DNA of 64,000 nucleotides from Fragum whitleyi (GCA_948146395.1 OX411552.1:7902186-7966185); one strand, 5' to 3'; shown: positions 21,861-33,342, numbered from the stretch's first letter. The notes: a model not told the origin generated them from the letters alone. A program made the numbers and translations.

Positions 21861-22944
21861 CCATTAGTGTTTTGAGGCTGGACATGTGACTGACCCTTGG
21901 CTGTAGGACAGGATCCCACAAAATGGTTGCCTCTGCAGGGACCACATATGTGGGCATGGACACAGCGTAGAAATCTGCATTCCCCTTGTCTGTTGAAATT
22001 CCAGCATGTGTTTGGCAGAAAAGACTGGAGAAAGGACAGGGGCCTGATAGGAAATTGTTTGGCTTTATATGGCTTTTGTTTTTGGGGACGAAAAGGGGTG
22101 TTGGACATGGGCATGACATGAGTCTGCGGCAATGTGGGGCCATTAACCAGAATTCCGTATGGCTCTGGTCCCATTGCAAGTCATGGTGTTCCCTAAAGAG
22201 CCTGAACTGGGAATCATAAGTTAGCCAGCTATCACTTCGCGTACGGAAGGCTAAATTCCTTACATTTTCCGCATACTTAATCAATTGCGGCATGTTTAAT
22301 GGAAATTTGGCAGTGTAGACGGCAGCAAAACGCAGAAAAGCGGTTGTCCACTGCTCGATGGTGGAAATAAGTTTAACAGCCGTATGTGGCTTCAATTTAA
22401 GCCCACCAGAAACATGGTCAACATCTACATCATATTTTTGGTGAGACGATGTTGGCGTGGCTGAATTTACAAGTAATGCAAAATCCACAAATTTGTTAGA
22501 GAGGATTTTCTTTTTTAACACGCTGGTAATTTGAGACTCAATTGATGTACTCATTTGAGTCAACAATGAGACAGCATTACTTCCCTTTATGTTATCATCC
22601 AGGTCCTCATAATCGGATGACTTCTGGTCAGATGCGTCTTGGGTATCTTCATCCACCATCCAAGGAGTGTCCTGTGCTGCAAGCTCAACTGGATGTGTCA
22701 CAGCTTTACCATGGTTTTGACGTAATTGTCTCTTTTTGGCTTTAACTGGTGCAGCAACGGAAGTTGAGGGTCCAGGAATTTCTGCATCTTCAAGATTCTG
22801 GCCTTGATTTAGTTGTTTAGCAGTACTTCTTACTGATGTTTGTTAAGCCTTTGATCCCATTACAGTTGTTTCGTTCTGTAGTGAAACAGCAGAGGAACAA
22901 CAGCTCTGTTTGCATGTTGTTGTAGCAGTGTGTTTGTGCTTCAT
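21827..22944 (-). pseudogene. DIRS-like gag with zinc-binding tail
   Basis: The ATG at 22944, just after a pyrimidine-rich CTTTTGTAG, opens a frame broken by one TAA near 22845. It continues past VTHPVELAAQDTPWMVDED, then VKLISTIEQWTTAFLRFAAV and WLTYDSQFRLFREHHDLQWD, the conserved gag segment of DIRS-like elements. A frameshift near 22170 moves to the frame with NTCWNFNRQGECRFLRCVHA and HICGPCRGNHFVGSC, a CCCH-type knuckle. RT starts in the original frame downstream, as expected for overlapping gag and pol. Confidence 0.75.
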
Positions 22945-24071
22945 CTACAAAAGAAAAGTGGAGTGTAAATTTCCAATAAAATCTTATAAGTTTGTTACTG
23001 GCAAATTGCTGCAATCACTGCTCATTCACAGTGGCAACAGGAGGAGGAATTGTATGCTTAATTGGAATGTCTAGAGCACACCAAATACATCATGTCTCGT
23101 AAGAAAGAAAAACATAAATATGTCGGTATCCAGTGGTCAGTCATGTTGGTATATATTCATAAATTTCACAATTGGCATAATTGCCCAAGGATCTGTTGCA
23201 GCTGTAAAGGTGTAACTCCCAATTCCATGGCCTAGCGCCCTCTGTTGAAGGGGGGGGGGAAGTAGATAAATTAAAAACAATAAATAAATAAAAATCAATT
23301 CATAAATATCTCACTCAATCATCTATGCCCATCCTGCATGTTGGTGTCACATAAAGGAACTGCCTATTTGCAAAGATATGTTAAGGAATAGCATAAAAAT
23401 AATCCAAAGCAGACTAAAAATTGTCTCGATATGTGATGGCGTCACAAATGGAGCAGCCAGTCATTAATAAAATTCATTAAGAGACAAAGGAACAGCCCAT
23501 GCAGGGCGTCACTATCACAACACAGTAACAATATAGACACTGGGGTCACATAAAGGAACAGCCAAACAGTAAAATTTGTGCTTTTTGCGAATCAAGGGAA
23601 CAGCCAATAAATACATGATTTGAGATGGATAATTTCATTGTTGTTGTTCTTGTACTCTAATATAGTATGACAACAAATTAATATTCGTCTATAGCGAAGT
23701 ACCAAAATTAATGGGCTCTTCTTAGATTAAAGGGTACATTGTGTACCTAATTCCCTATGCAACATCAAAATACAATCAAACTTTGCTAAAAGTGACATAC
23801 ATCCAGACTATAAAACCTAATTCTAATTTTCAAACCTATATAAATTGCTTATTTGGTTGCATTGTCAATAATATTTACAATAAATTGCCAGTCAACTAAT
23901 TGAAATACTTTCTGACAAGGGAGGAACCCAATATGCATGTGCAATATTGCTCAAAGCATTGAAAAGCAGTATTTATTTTTAGAAAAGAAAATGTCAATGC
24001 ATTTTATATGTTACTTTAGAAATATTTAATGGGATACAAAATTAGTAATACATACCTGTAGTACAGCTATA
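22945..24071. other. no gene recognised; probable DIRS 5' flank
   Basis: CACATAAAGGAAC words recur at about 23350, 23490, 23550 and 23590. There is a G run near 23250. No ORF of note. Split or inverted DIRS termini could lie here but were not resolved. Confidence 0.4.
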
Positions 24072-24800
24072 AGCTGCCCTTCCTGGAGGCTACCACCTCG
24101 GCACGGACATTGAAGTACAGGCGTCATAAACCTTTGTGTGACAAATGTACACCATCCTCACAAAGGACCCTTGCTACAGCTGACGGTGATCAAAACCCAT
24201 TACATTGCCAAAATGTGTAGCGTGGAATACATTGCCTAATCTCTCGTGAATGTTTATTAAGCTGGTCCACCAGGCCATTGAACCATTCTGTGTTGACTGG
24301 CCATCCACTTGGCCTAGACAGTTGAGACCTGTAGAATATTGGAAATAACACTACAGACTGTACCCCATAGTCCTTGACCAGTGTGTTGACTAAATCCAAA
24401 ATATCCCTGGCTACTAGTTCTGGTGTCAAGGTATCTTTGTAATGTCATTTGTCCCAAGAAACAAAAGTACCAGATGAGGTTCAAAGTCTGTTACAACGTC
24501 CAAGTTACCAGCAATTCGATCGACCATTGCTCCGGATATTCCACTATACTGTACCAAAACTCTCCCACCTAAATTCATTTGAGGCTGGAATTGATCAGCA
24601 TTTAGCGTGAAATGCTTCAGGCGTGGAACAAAGGAGTGTCCAAGAATTTGCAAGGGAAACACTTCATCCGCCATCTTGAATGCAATTTGTGCCATGTGCA
24701 AACAAAGAAATTGTTCGAATAAAGAAATCCAATGAAAAAAACTTTTAAACACAAAATCCTTGCCGCGGTGACGGATCCAAGTTATATGAATAAAGTCCAA
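24072..24800 (-). pseudogene. SGNH/GDSL hydrolase-like relic, copy 2
   Basis: The frame 24800-24426 has MADEVFPLQILGHSFVPRLK (block I as LGHS) and HLVLLFLGTNDI (block III). A frameshift at about 24428 leads to QSVVLFPIFYRS and the rest of the domain. After an in-frame TGA the same frame still reads CEDGVHLSHKG, the Asp-x-x-His block V, so all catalytic blocks remain recognisable apart from the GDS-to-GHS change. It sits about 1.1 kb upstream of, and on the same strand as, the DIRS gag. It also lies next to the BEN/helicase relics, as copy 1 does. Which unit it belonged to is open. Confidence 0.6.
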
Positions 24801-25759
24801 TAAATGTATTTACCGTAAATAAAATGTGTAAAATGATTGCAAAACTTGTATAATACTGATTTGTGGCCCGGGCGTCTCAGCAGGTCCCACGGAATTGATG
24901 ACGCCGCGCAAAGCGACATATGTGTATGATATGTCCATATCACCTAGCGGTATATTCCAAATTCATTGATTACGCCTGACTATATAAGTTGCCAAGCCAA
25001 AGCCAAGTTCGGTAGCTAGATGTCCAGCATAATGTTGTTGCAAGTGAGGATTCCATGACGTAATTATTTCCTCAGCTATCTTTGACATTTCGAAGGATAA
25101 TACTTCCCATTCGGAATTCATGTTGAAATAAAGTTCCTTTCACTTAGTTTGGCGAATGAATACAGAATATTCAGAGAAGGTTAAGAGAAAATTCTAAAGT
25201 CACATTCACCTGTCAGTCTTGTCCTAATTAGATAGGTTATAAGGTGAAACAACAAGGTTATAAAACACATTCTTCACCACAAAGCACTTTGGGAGTAACC
25301 CTGTGGACTTAATGAATCATGCCTTAAAATTTCTGTTTAGGTATACGGGTACAATGTAGCTTGATTCTGTCATTAGGTTCCATCCAACACAGGTGCAGTG
25401 GACAGTTCAATCCTGTCTGACTCCTTGGCTCAGAGTTCAACTACAGTTGGTTCTGCGCCATGTTGTTTCTTCACACACCTTTTACATAAGCAATCTTGCA
25501 GAACATATTTTAATGCAATAATACAATGCAACAGAATTACACACCAGAGAGAGCAATAAGCTGCAAATATACCAAGGGGTAAAGCCTTTGTCGTCGTTGC
25601 AGCGCTTTGATTTTACAGAAATTTTGCAAAGGATTTTATTCAGCATGACATGGGTTAAGGTTTCAAAGCTATTGGAGCTGTCTTGAGCACATTTACTGTG
25701 CATTACACAATGAAATAGTGAAACAGTCATACAAGGTTCAGCACTTTCATTTCTATAGT
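24801..25759. other. no gene recognised
   Basis: Includes TTATTCAGCATGACATGGGTTAA near 25640-25662, one end of the TTAA MITE family seen at 32201. Confidence 0.45.
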
Positions 25760-25760
25760 T

Positions 25761-26010
25761 TTAATCAAACATTTTAATGGCATTCATTGCATTGCTTGGC
25801 AATGGATTAGTTTTTGTTACAGCATTGACAGTCGTCCTTGCCCCAATACAACTTGACTGAGACAGCTCCTTTCTTGTAAAAAGAACATCAAGCAGAGCAA
25901 TGACCAGCTTCCTTGGTTGACTTCCAAAATGAAGTATATAAGACAGCTGTGATTTGGTAATATAACACAATATGTTGCCCACAAGCTGAACTTTCTTCTG
26001 TCCACACTGG
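25761..26010 (-). pseudogene. BEN-domain exon, copy 2
   Basis: Open minus frame with GQKKVQLVGNILCYITKSQL, QPRKLVIALLDVLFTRKELS and SSCIGARTTVNAVTKTNPLP, ending in TAA at 25761. The frame is intact but has no start of its own and follows a possible acceptor at about 26010, so it reads as a last exon of about 80 residues. BEN domains recruit chromatin factors or bind DNA. Its presumed upstream exons (helicase-like, transposase-like) are damaged. Confidence 0.6.
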
Positions 26011-26013
26011 AAA

Positions 26014-26640
26014 AAACAAGATGTGTTGGTGAAACACAAATGCCCCTGAAACAGCATTTTTCAGCTCTGCTTATTTCAAAGAAAGCCTGAGGAATTATGA
26101 TCACCTTTGCGTCATTTGCGTTGGCGTTTGTGTGACAAACTTTAACTTTGCTCATAACTTTTGAATGGTAAGTGATAGAGCCTTCATATTTCACATGTAA
26201 GTACCAAGATCAAGGTCATCTCATAAGGTCAAGGTCATTTTCAAGGTCAAATTTCTTTAAAAACTTAAATCTTGGTCATAACTTTTGAATGGTAGGTCAT
26301 AGAGCCTTCATATTTCACATGATCATTACTTGGGACAAGACCTTCCTGTAAGTACCAAGTTCAAGGTCATCACTCAAGGTCAAGGTCATTTTTTTAAGGT
26401 CAAAATTGTTTAACAAATATAACCTTGGTCATAACGTTTGAATGGCAAGTCATGGAGCCTTCATATTTCACATGGTCATTGCTGTGGGCAAGCGCAGACT
26501 GACTAGGGTTGAAACTTTTTGCACCATGCCTATTTTTATGCCCCCGATAGGGAGGCATCATAAATTTGACTTGTCCGTCCGTCCGTCTGTCCGTCCGTCT
26601 GTCCGTCCGTCCGTCTGTCCGTCATTCCGTCCAAAAACTT
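26014..26640. repeat. tandem-core element remnants with (GTCC/GTCT)n microsatellite
   Basis: Starts AACAAGATGTGTTGGTGAAA...TGCCCCTG. Three units of about 125 bp with CAAGGTCAAGGTCATTTT and GAGCCTTCATATTTCACATG follow. Then comes an oppositely oriented end with ATGCCCCCGATAGGGAGGCA and a GTCCGTCC/GTCT run (26575-26630). Two different elements seem joined here. Confidence 0.6.
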
Positions 26641-26901
26641 TAACATTGGCCATAACTTCTAAATCAAAGCGGTGTCGGGGGCATTGTTATCTTACAGTGA
26701 CAGCTCTTGTCTTAATCTAGAATGTTCAATCTACGTTCCAGTGAAAGAATTTTTGAAAATGCGACTTCTGGTTGACCTTTGCTGGAACAAAATCTTTTTC
26801 AATAATTCATTTTATAGAATTCTGGTATGGTCCCTTTTTGCGTGACATGTCACATTTTTTAGAAACACTGGGGATGAGAAAAAAAACTTTTATCAAGCTT
26901 C

Positions 26902-27330
26902 TCACCATTGAATCACAGTGTGTGCCTTGTCTACAACAGTTATACGCAATTCACTCTGGTATTTACTTGATCTAAGCATATTTCTAAATTGTCCTTGTAA
27001 AAAATGTTCAGGACTGCAAAACACAAACTGCAACCTCCCTGATATAATCTCGTGATCTTCATTGCAATCATTGCCAATATATGCGGATTTAAATCCCAAT
27101 CCATTTAATTTATTCCACTGTTCGTCCATTATTGTTATTTGTGGAGCTATAACAATAACACTCTTGTTTGGAAACAATAATGTGTAACTCTCATCAGTCA
27201 GCGTCTTTCCTCTGCTGGTCCGTAAAAACAGAAAATAAACATCATTACTACTTTGAATACTGTCTTTCACATATGTTTGAATATTTCTACTTTGATTGAT
27301 GCGAGTCGGGTTGTGTAGCTGTATTTACTG
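26902..27330 (-). pseudogene. RecQ-like SF2 helicase relic, copy 2
   Basis: The minus frame 27270-26902 and upstream read DSIQSSNDVYFLFLRTSRGK, then LFPNKSVIVIAPQITIMDEQ, IISGRLQFVFCSPEHFLQGQ and VVDKAHTVIQW. The order Walker A, motif Ia, DEAH-TVIQW is that of RecQ-type helicases. Here Walker A is degenerate (RTSRGKT for xPTGxGKS) and DEAH is DKAH, so ATPase activity is not expected. RecQ-like helicase genes occur in large families in some molluscs and cnidarians, perhaps mobile-element linked; that link is inference. Confidence 0.6.
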
Positions 27331-27346
27331 CAAAACCTAATTAATT

Positions 27347-27865
27347 TTAATACAAGCATTGTGATTGGTTAGAAATAACAACAACAAAGGTTTTCTTTCT
27401 ACTATTTAAAATTTTATAGAAAATCTTCCAGTCTTTCTTTCCTTCTGCCAATGTTGTTGTGTAAATTGATGAAACCTGCATTCTCAAAATTGTCTCTACA
27501 TCTTTCGCAATGTCCCTTAATTTTGGTCCAAACTGCTCTTCATGACATGATATGAACAAGCATGCAGGGACTACTGTGAACAAGACATCCTTCTTTCCCT
27601 GACACATTTCATGACATTCATTAAGAAATTTGTTTATTCCCATAAGGTTAAATGATAGCATTATGCTATGGATCATAGCCCTGGTAAAGTTCACTTCCAC
27701 TCTCAATGGTTTATATCTTCGACCTAATGCAGCAGCAAGAGCCATTAAAGGCCTGACTTTATGATTAGTTCCATGATGGTCAGAAATAAATTCCATGCCA
27801 GGAACAATTGGCATATTAGACTCTCTTATAACAAAGGCATAGTAAAAAACATTCTTTTGTTGTGT
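27347..27865 (-). pseudogene. transposase-like protein relic, copy 2
   Basis: 155-codon frame starting ESNMPIVPGMEFISDHHGTN, then RVEVNFTRAMIHSIMLSFNL and INKFLNECHEMCQ, FTVVPACLFISCHEEQFGPK. The pattern resembles the catalytic region of MULE-like or Zisupton-like transposases common in animal genomes: an acidic residue followed by an 'aMI.ai..aFN' helix and a C/H cluster. A one-base slip near 27840 separates it from its upstream residues. The family assignment is tentative. Confidence 0.4.
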
Positions 27866-28419
27866 ATTTTTCTTATAATTTGCCCAGTTGCACCAAAATA
27901 GAATACACCTGAACTTTTTTTATTGAATTCCTGGCAACAGATACAGACTTTTGAGTGCACATCACAGAAATTAAAAGTATATTAACCTATTTCCTTGATA
28001 TATGAATGACCACACTTACATCTTTTAAAACTTTGCCCTCTTCTTAAAAAATCTCAGGTAATAAGACCAAGTCTGAATGGTTTTTGATGAAGAATGTTTC
28101 CAGTTCTCAATTCTGACGTAGCTTTATTGAGGACCTCTTCAGACGTGCACTAGGCGTAATTTTTTGCTTTTATTTTCTTGTCCGACATCTCCTGATAAGC
28201 CATCCAGAACAAACTGCTAGCACACTCTGTTTTCAAAGGTCAACTGAGATGCCTTTTTTTTTTTTACATCAGTCTCTTTAAGCCTTGATGGGGGTTTTAT
28301 CTCATGCACAAATATCTGGCTTGTTTGTCATCCGTAACAAATCATTGTGATCGTACAATGTCCGTCTTCAGTAGTGCGGTGTGCGTCATGCATTGTCCAC
28401 AATTTCTTAAAACCGGAAA

Positions 28420-29240
28420 TTGAAGAAAACATCCGCTCTATATCACAAAAAATTGCAACCCTCTCCTTGTGAAATCTACAAAGCACACCACAAGATTATT
28501 TGCAAGATCTGGACCATGTAACAGATGTTTGTTTAGTGATTCTTCCTTAATCTCTGCACTTCAGTCAAAGACAATCCTCATTTTGCCTAGTTTGTTCGGG
28601 TTATAGACACCATGATGGGGAATGTAAAAAACCTTTCCATCATTTTGATCAACATCTTCTGCAGGGACCTTTTCTGCCTTCCTCTTTCCTATGTCCTCCA
28701 TGAAAGAACAGTAATGGTTTCGAAAAATTTCATCTCATTTGAGACAAAGTTTCAGATGTCCCAGTCAGCGTACAGCTACATACTTATTGTGGGATAAATT
28801 CACGCTTTCGCCTCTCAATGGCAATGGCATCTCAATGATTTTGTGTCTGCTTAACACCATTACCTACAATTTCCAGAAAACATTGATCCTCTAAAGAAAG
28901 GCCATTACCACCTTTCACTCTCTCTAAACTCCAAATTCATCATCTTAACAACATCATCTAGGCTAAAGACTTCCTATACCTTATTCCTAAAAGCAAATAG
29001 TCGACATCATTCTAGAACCTCATAACTGCAGCTTCGATAAAGTTGTAGGTTCGAGGTTTTTGAATGATGTTGATGAAATGCCACATGGTCAACAAAGACT
29101 CCATTTTGAACTAAGGAAGGACCAACTTAACATACTACTACCTTATGACTCTCTAAAAATCTGAATCTGAATCCTGCTCAACAATACCAATGATACCCCA
29201 GCCAAGATCGGCTCTTTGAGCAAAAGGCCCATTTTTTATC
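28420..29240 (-). pseudogene. BEL/Pao retrotransposon pol fragment (RT region)
   Basis: Minus-strand pieces broken by stops and small shifts match the order of BEL/Pao pol: a segment with DLGWGIIGIVEQ near 29190, EVFSLDDVV near 28970, then VFYIPHHGVYNP and SLNKHLLHGPDL between 28650 and 28490. Heavily decayed. A pearl-type fragment (28331-28410) follows on its 3' side. Confidence 0.65.
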
Positions 29241-29248
29241 AGGGCCCC

Positions 29249-29476
29249 AGGTTATAAAACTTTTCTCAGGCTCAGGCTCAATTTTCTCAAATTTCAAATT
29301 TAAATAAATGTATGAAAATAAAGGATAATATTAATAAGTTGTTATTTATAACAACTTATTTATATCATCTTTTGTGTTTATACATTTGAATGAGTAATGA
29401 AACAGAATTATGGCTTTAATCTCAACTGAAATTTGAGAAAATTGAGCGGCTGAGCCTGAGAAAAGTTTTATAACCT
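29249..29476. mobile_element. AGGTTATAAAAC MITE, copy 1
   Basis: Terminal inverted repeats AGGTTATAAAACTTTTCTCA and its complement, continuing into GGCTCAG, with an inner palindrome AATAAGTTGTTATTTATAAC. It sits inside the BEL/Pao remnant. Copy 2 is at 55003-55215 and a decayed copy at about 49215-49360. Confidence 0.8.
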
Positions 29477-29479
29477 TAA

Positions 29480-29955
29480 GCCCAGGAGCAATCACCTGCC
29501 TGGGAAGGAGAGCCTGAGAACAATTACACCTGATAAGAAGATCCACCTCACAATATAACAATAACGGAATCTTATTCAAAATAGAATCAAAATGACACTA
29601 ATGTTTGCTAATTTAACATGTAGGGGTGTGATCACTGTGTGTTGGCATGATCTGTCTGGTGTATGCATTTGGAAGAGACATGTTAACAGAACTATTATAA
29701 CCCAGAACTTCAAGACCTTAGACTTTTCGACTAGGTACTTCTAGATTCTCTACACACATTGTTGACAACATAATGTTGACTTCAGTACCTGTCAAGCCTA
29801 GCGCTTCACAATTGTTATCATGAACAAAAGTAGTTTCAGACTAAGTGGAATCCAGAGATGCACAAGTCAGGTGCTCTCTTTTTAGACATGATTTATGAGA
29901 AGCTTAGACCGGAAGAATCTAGTAAATTTGTGGCCGGACACATAGGGCTCTCCAC
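29480..29955 (-). pseudogene. BEL/Pao protease-to-RT linker fragment
   Basis: Minus-strand pieces such as PNAYTRQIMPTHSDHTPT, NKIPLLLYCEVDLLIRCNCS and ALLPRQVIAPG match the segment between protease and RT of BEL/Pao pol. Broken by stops. Continuous with 28420-29240 apart from the MITE between them. Confidence 0.6.
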
Positions 29956-30185
29956 TTAACCCTTTCCTGTTTTACAAAATTTTGGACCTGTCCAAATTCA
30001 AAGGTTTTGCAGACGAAAATTTGAAGTGGATTTAATTTGAAAAAGAACCATTCAGTAGGGTAGAAAATAGTGTGGAAAAAGAAGAAATTGTTTGTCAGAA
30101 GCAATTTCTTCTTTTTTTCACAATGTTTTCTCAATCATAAAATCACAGGCACGTAAAAACCAGGGATTAAACAGCAAAGGGTTAA
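29956..30185. mobile_element. TTAA-flanked MITE (piggyBac type), copy B
   Basis: Element 29960-30181, CCCTTTCCTG start and AAAGGG end, TTAA on both sides. Inserted between the zinc-knuckle and protease-side parts of the BEL/Pao remnant. Confidence 0.85.
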
Positions 30186-30315
30186 TTTTTTTACACCTAC
30201 TCTGACCATCTGACAGGTAATTTCCATGAAAATCTGTTGGATGCTTTTGTTTACAAATCTGACAAACCTTCCTTGTAACGCAAAACTTTGCCACATGACC
30301 TTTCTGCAGACAGGC
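30186..30315 (-). pseudogene. BEL/Pao gag zinc-knuckle fragment
   Basis: Minus frame with CLQKGHVAKFC followed by VCQICKQKHPTDFHG, the CxxxGHxxxxC...CxxCxxxHxxxLH arrangement of BEL/Pao gag. It directly abuts a gag piece in the opposite orientation. Confidence 0.65.
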
Positions 30316-30440
30316 TTTTAGCAGAAGTAGTATCAAATTTCTTCTTGCTAGGTACAGAAGATGCATATGAGGAGGCTAAATCACTGTTAGATAAACATTT
30401 TGGTGAGCAACTCACTATTGCTGATGCATTTAGCTTCTAA
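30316..30440 (+). pseudogene. BEL/Pao gag fragment, inverted
   Basis: Plus-strand frame FFLLGTEDAYEEAKSLLDKH then FGEQLTIADAF, matching the conserved gag segment that normally precedes the knuckle on the same strand. Here the orientation is flipped, so an inversion broke the element near 30315. Confidence 0.6.
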
Positions 30441-30628
30441 GCTTTGCAGTGTTTTATTGGTCATCTTAACAAATATGCATGAAAAGCCTAAAAAATGTGG
30501 TTAAGGCATATAAGACACAATTGATTCTAAACTTCAATAATCACTACTGTAGCAAAATATTCCCTGCTTACAGAAATCTTAAATTATTATGTGTACCACT
30601 TTGATGGCCCTTTCTGAGATTCCAGGTT

Positions 30629-30973
30629 TCAATTGAGTAAAATGGAACATTCAAAAATTTTCGTTTTAACATCGGGATTATTGGAAATATGTGTCGCAAT
30701 ATTTTCCACAGAATTCTGATAGACTGAAAAAGGATAAAAATTTAGTATGAACTTGTTTTCTTTATATGTGACGTCACATGTTGCAGTCAAAATATAAATT
30801 GATATTTTGTATTGAGCAATCAATTTGTGAATGTTTCTGGAAAGAATGTCACTGGTGCTTGCCCCAGGCTGATAAATCCATTTGATGTTTCTTTCCGTAT
30901 GTGAATTTTCAGCACAAAATTTATGATAGAAGTTTATCAACATGGATTTAAAGGTGTGCAAGTTAGACTTCAC
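30629..30973 (-). pseudogene. unrecognised 114-codon frame, possibly SGNH-like
   Basis: Open frame with NIKWIYQPGASTSDILSRNI and ISIYILTATCDVTYKENKFI. The TATCDVT segment lies where SGNH proteins have GxND, but no nucleophile block is visible upstream. Weak call; it may be an exon or relic. Confidence 0.25.
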
Positions 30974-31066
30974 TGTTCACTTGTGTTCCTCTGTAAACTT
31001 AACCCTAATCTGGACAACTTCATGGGTTTGACATGTCAATTCTCTCTGACACTAGGCATTAATTAG

Positions 31067-31318
31067 GTTTGCTCTTTATATTGTAATGGTACAAATAAAT
31101 TAGATGAAAATAGGTTTCTAACTGAGCTTATGTTTGCTATTTATACTTTAATTGTACAAATAAGTCAGATGTAAATAGGTTTCTAACTGAGCTTAGGTAT
31201 GCTCTTTATACTGTAATGGTACAAATAAGTCAGATTTAAAAAGATTTCTAACTGAGCTTAGGTTTGCTTCCAACTGTAATGGTACAAATAAGTCAGTAAA
31301 TTTCTCACTGAGCTGCTT
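31067..31318 (+). repeat. about 65-bp minisatellite, four units
   Basis: Units of the form TAATGGTACAAATAAGTCAG...TTTCTAACTGAGCTTAGGT; the last unit is shortened. Confidence 0.8.
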
Positions 31319-31358
31319 GAGTAGCTGATATGCACAACGGGTCTGAATCTACTGAAGG

Positions 31359-31629
31359 GCAACCGTCGTAGTGCAGTTGGTAGCGCATCAGACCGTCAAT
31401 CTAGAGGTCTTGGGTTCGATCCCTGACGGCAGCACTCAATTCTTTCTGACTATTTGTGTACCACCGATGGGTTGATAATCATAGATCTATGTTTGATAGC
31501 AGCTGGAGGCTAGGAAAGGATGTATTGGTTGTACTGGTGTGAGAACTATCACGAATCCATTAGGTGCTCCAGCCACTGTGATATGACTGAAATAATGTTA
31601 AAAGCTGCATTAAAACCCATTCAAACAAA
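31359..31629 (+). mobile_element. tRNA-headed SINE, full length
   Basis: The head has TAGTGCAGTTGGTAGCGCAT and GGTTCGATCCC, the body has GCTGGAGGCTAGGAAAGGAT and TTAGGTGCTCCAGCC, and the tail is CCCATTCAAACAAA. CTGAATCTA occurs on both sides (about 31343 and 31630) as a likely imperfect target duplication. Confidence 0.85.
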
Positions 31630-31645
31630 CTGAATCTATCGAAAT

Positions 31646-32200
31646 GATTTTTCAAGAGTTTAAGTGAATAAATGAATGTTTATTACAGCAAAATAAGTGT
31701 TTTAAGTGTCACAAGCTTAAATATTTCTGCAAATAAAAATTCAAGATTGATAAATAACATACAGAAAATTGACCCCTGCCTCTTACATATTTTTCATCCA
31801 ATCAAAATAATTTTGTGCAGTCTGATTATGTGTCACTAAATGTACATTCCAGTGAAATTTTTTTGATATCCATCATTTAGGTTTTGAGAAAACTATTTTC
31901 AAAGTTTCAAGTGTATTAGATAATAAAATTTATTATAAACAAAATAACCTCTGCCCAAAAAAGACATATTTTTACCTTTATTATTGACTAAATACAGTCC
32001 TACACAAAATCATTCATATCCTATGCCTGGTTTCAGACATTTAACATTTTCTATTTCTCCCTTTAGGTCCCTTTTTCTCGGATGTGAAATCCTTAAGTAC
32101 TAATGTTCATTGCCCAACAAGAATTTTACAAAGAAATCTGAGAGGATCAATTCAATGAAGTTTGGTTGAAATCGGATTAGAAGTTTTAGAGAAAAAGATT
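31646..32200. other. no gene recognised
   Basis: AT-rich, no ORF of note. Confidence 0.5.
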
Positions 32201-32448
32201 TTAACCCTTGTCCTGCTGAACCCAGAATATTCCTGCTATGGCAGGAACTATAGACTAACATCATCCTACACATATGTGCTGTCTGATGTTAGTCTACTCC
32301 ACCTGTTTCTAGATCTCTAACCAGAGTTGTCAATAGATTTAATTTTTCAAATAAAAAATGACCTACAGTTGGTAACTTTTGGAGCTTTTTGCCCTTTGAT
32401 TTTGATGAGAATTTTTTGCCAAAATTTATTCAGCATGACAAGGGTTAA
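32201..32448. mobile_element. TTAA-flanked MITE, CCCTTGTCCTGCTG family
   Basis: Element 32205-32444: starts CCCTTGTCCTGCTGAA and ends TTCAGCATGACAAGGG, an imperfect 16-bp TIR, with TTAA on both sides. A decayed relative is at 33083-33324; single ends occur near 25640 and 58694. Confidence 0.8.
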
Positions 32449-33082
32449 AAAGATCTTTCGGTAACTCATCTTCCCATAGAATATGTGTATGTAGCCCAAG
32501 CAGGGTTGTACGAGGAAATCTGAAAGAGAATGTCCCAAGAACAATTTCCGTGAAGTTCAGATGAAATCTGACAGGAAGTTTGAGAGTAAAAGGTTTATTT
32601 AGAATTTAACCATATGGGACCATTTTTTTTGTCTGGAGAATATATCAAAAATTTTGCAAGCTAGAATCATGAAAATTTACCTGTAGATGAGATCTCATTG
32701 AGAAGAAGTGCAATGCATAAGAATCATAACTCTACTCATCATATTTTGTGAGTTATTGCTCTTTTTAAATTGACAAAGAAAAGGCTATTGACCTGCTTTT
32801 ATAGGGGGCATAAATGTTTTACAAACATTTCTTGTTGACTAGAAAGTTGACAGCGTAGGCTAGGATCAGACTGTATGCCTTTTCAGGCTGATCTTGATCT
32901 TTACTGTCTTCCAATGGATTTTATGCATCAGGAAATTGCTGTGAACAGTATAAGAACGGTTTACTTTATCATTTCTTCAATTAACCCTTCATTATGGTAC
33001 CCTTTGGAATCGTCCCTTCAATACCATTCAGTTGAAAATTCACATTGCATTTAGGGTTTGTGCCAAATGATTGAAATTGCTC

Positions 33083-33324
33083 TTAACCCTTATAATACCC
33101 TTATAATACTGAATAAAAACCTCGGCAAAATTGCCATAAAATCAAATTGTTGGAAACACTGAGTCAGTATTTATTTTGAAAAAACTATCTTAAAATTTTT
33201 CTGGTTTGAAATTGAACTTCAGGTGGTATAGACTAAGATCAGTCTGCCCAATTGTGCAGGTTGATCTTTATCTATACCTTCTGTTAAAGCAGGAACATTC
33301 TGGATTCAGCATGACAAGGGTTGA
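33083..33324. mobile_element. decayed TTAA MITE of the same family
   Basis: Left TTAACCCTTATAATACC, right ATTCAGCATGACAAGGGTTG; the right TTAA has mutated to TTGA. Confidence 0.6.
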
Positions 33325-33342
33325 TAATGCGCTGACTATACT

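Larger units (their letters stand above)
25760..28140. repeat. segmental duplication copy 2 (partner 7030-11990)
   Basis: Keeps the pre-insertion state for four elements present in copy 1 and shows the fuller versions of the helicase-like and transposase-like frames. Same gene order and strand as copy 1. Confidence 0.85.

Noticed and set aside
21388..22701. 437-codon frame as one intact protein
   Set aside because: Its middle part is out of frame: the gag knuckle is in another frame, and only the two ends match gag and RT.
22944..24800. SGNH relic as a certain ORF of the DIRS-like element
   Set aside because: Same strand and close by, and hydrolase ORFs are known in some tyrosine-recombinase retroelements. 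But the other copy at 6125 has no DIRS parts next to it, so membership is unproven.
30118..30366. 82-codon minus frame as one protein
   Set aside because: It joins a real knuckle fragment to MITE sequence and to the antisense of an inverted gag piece.
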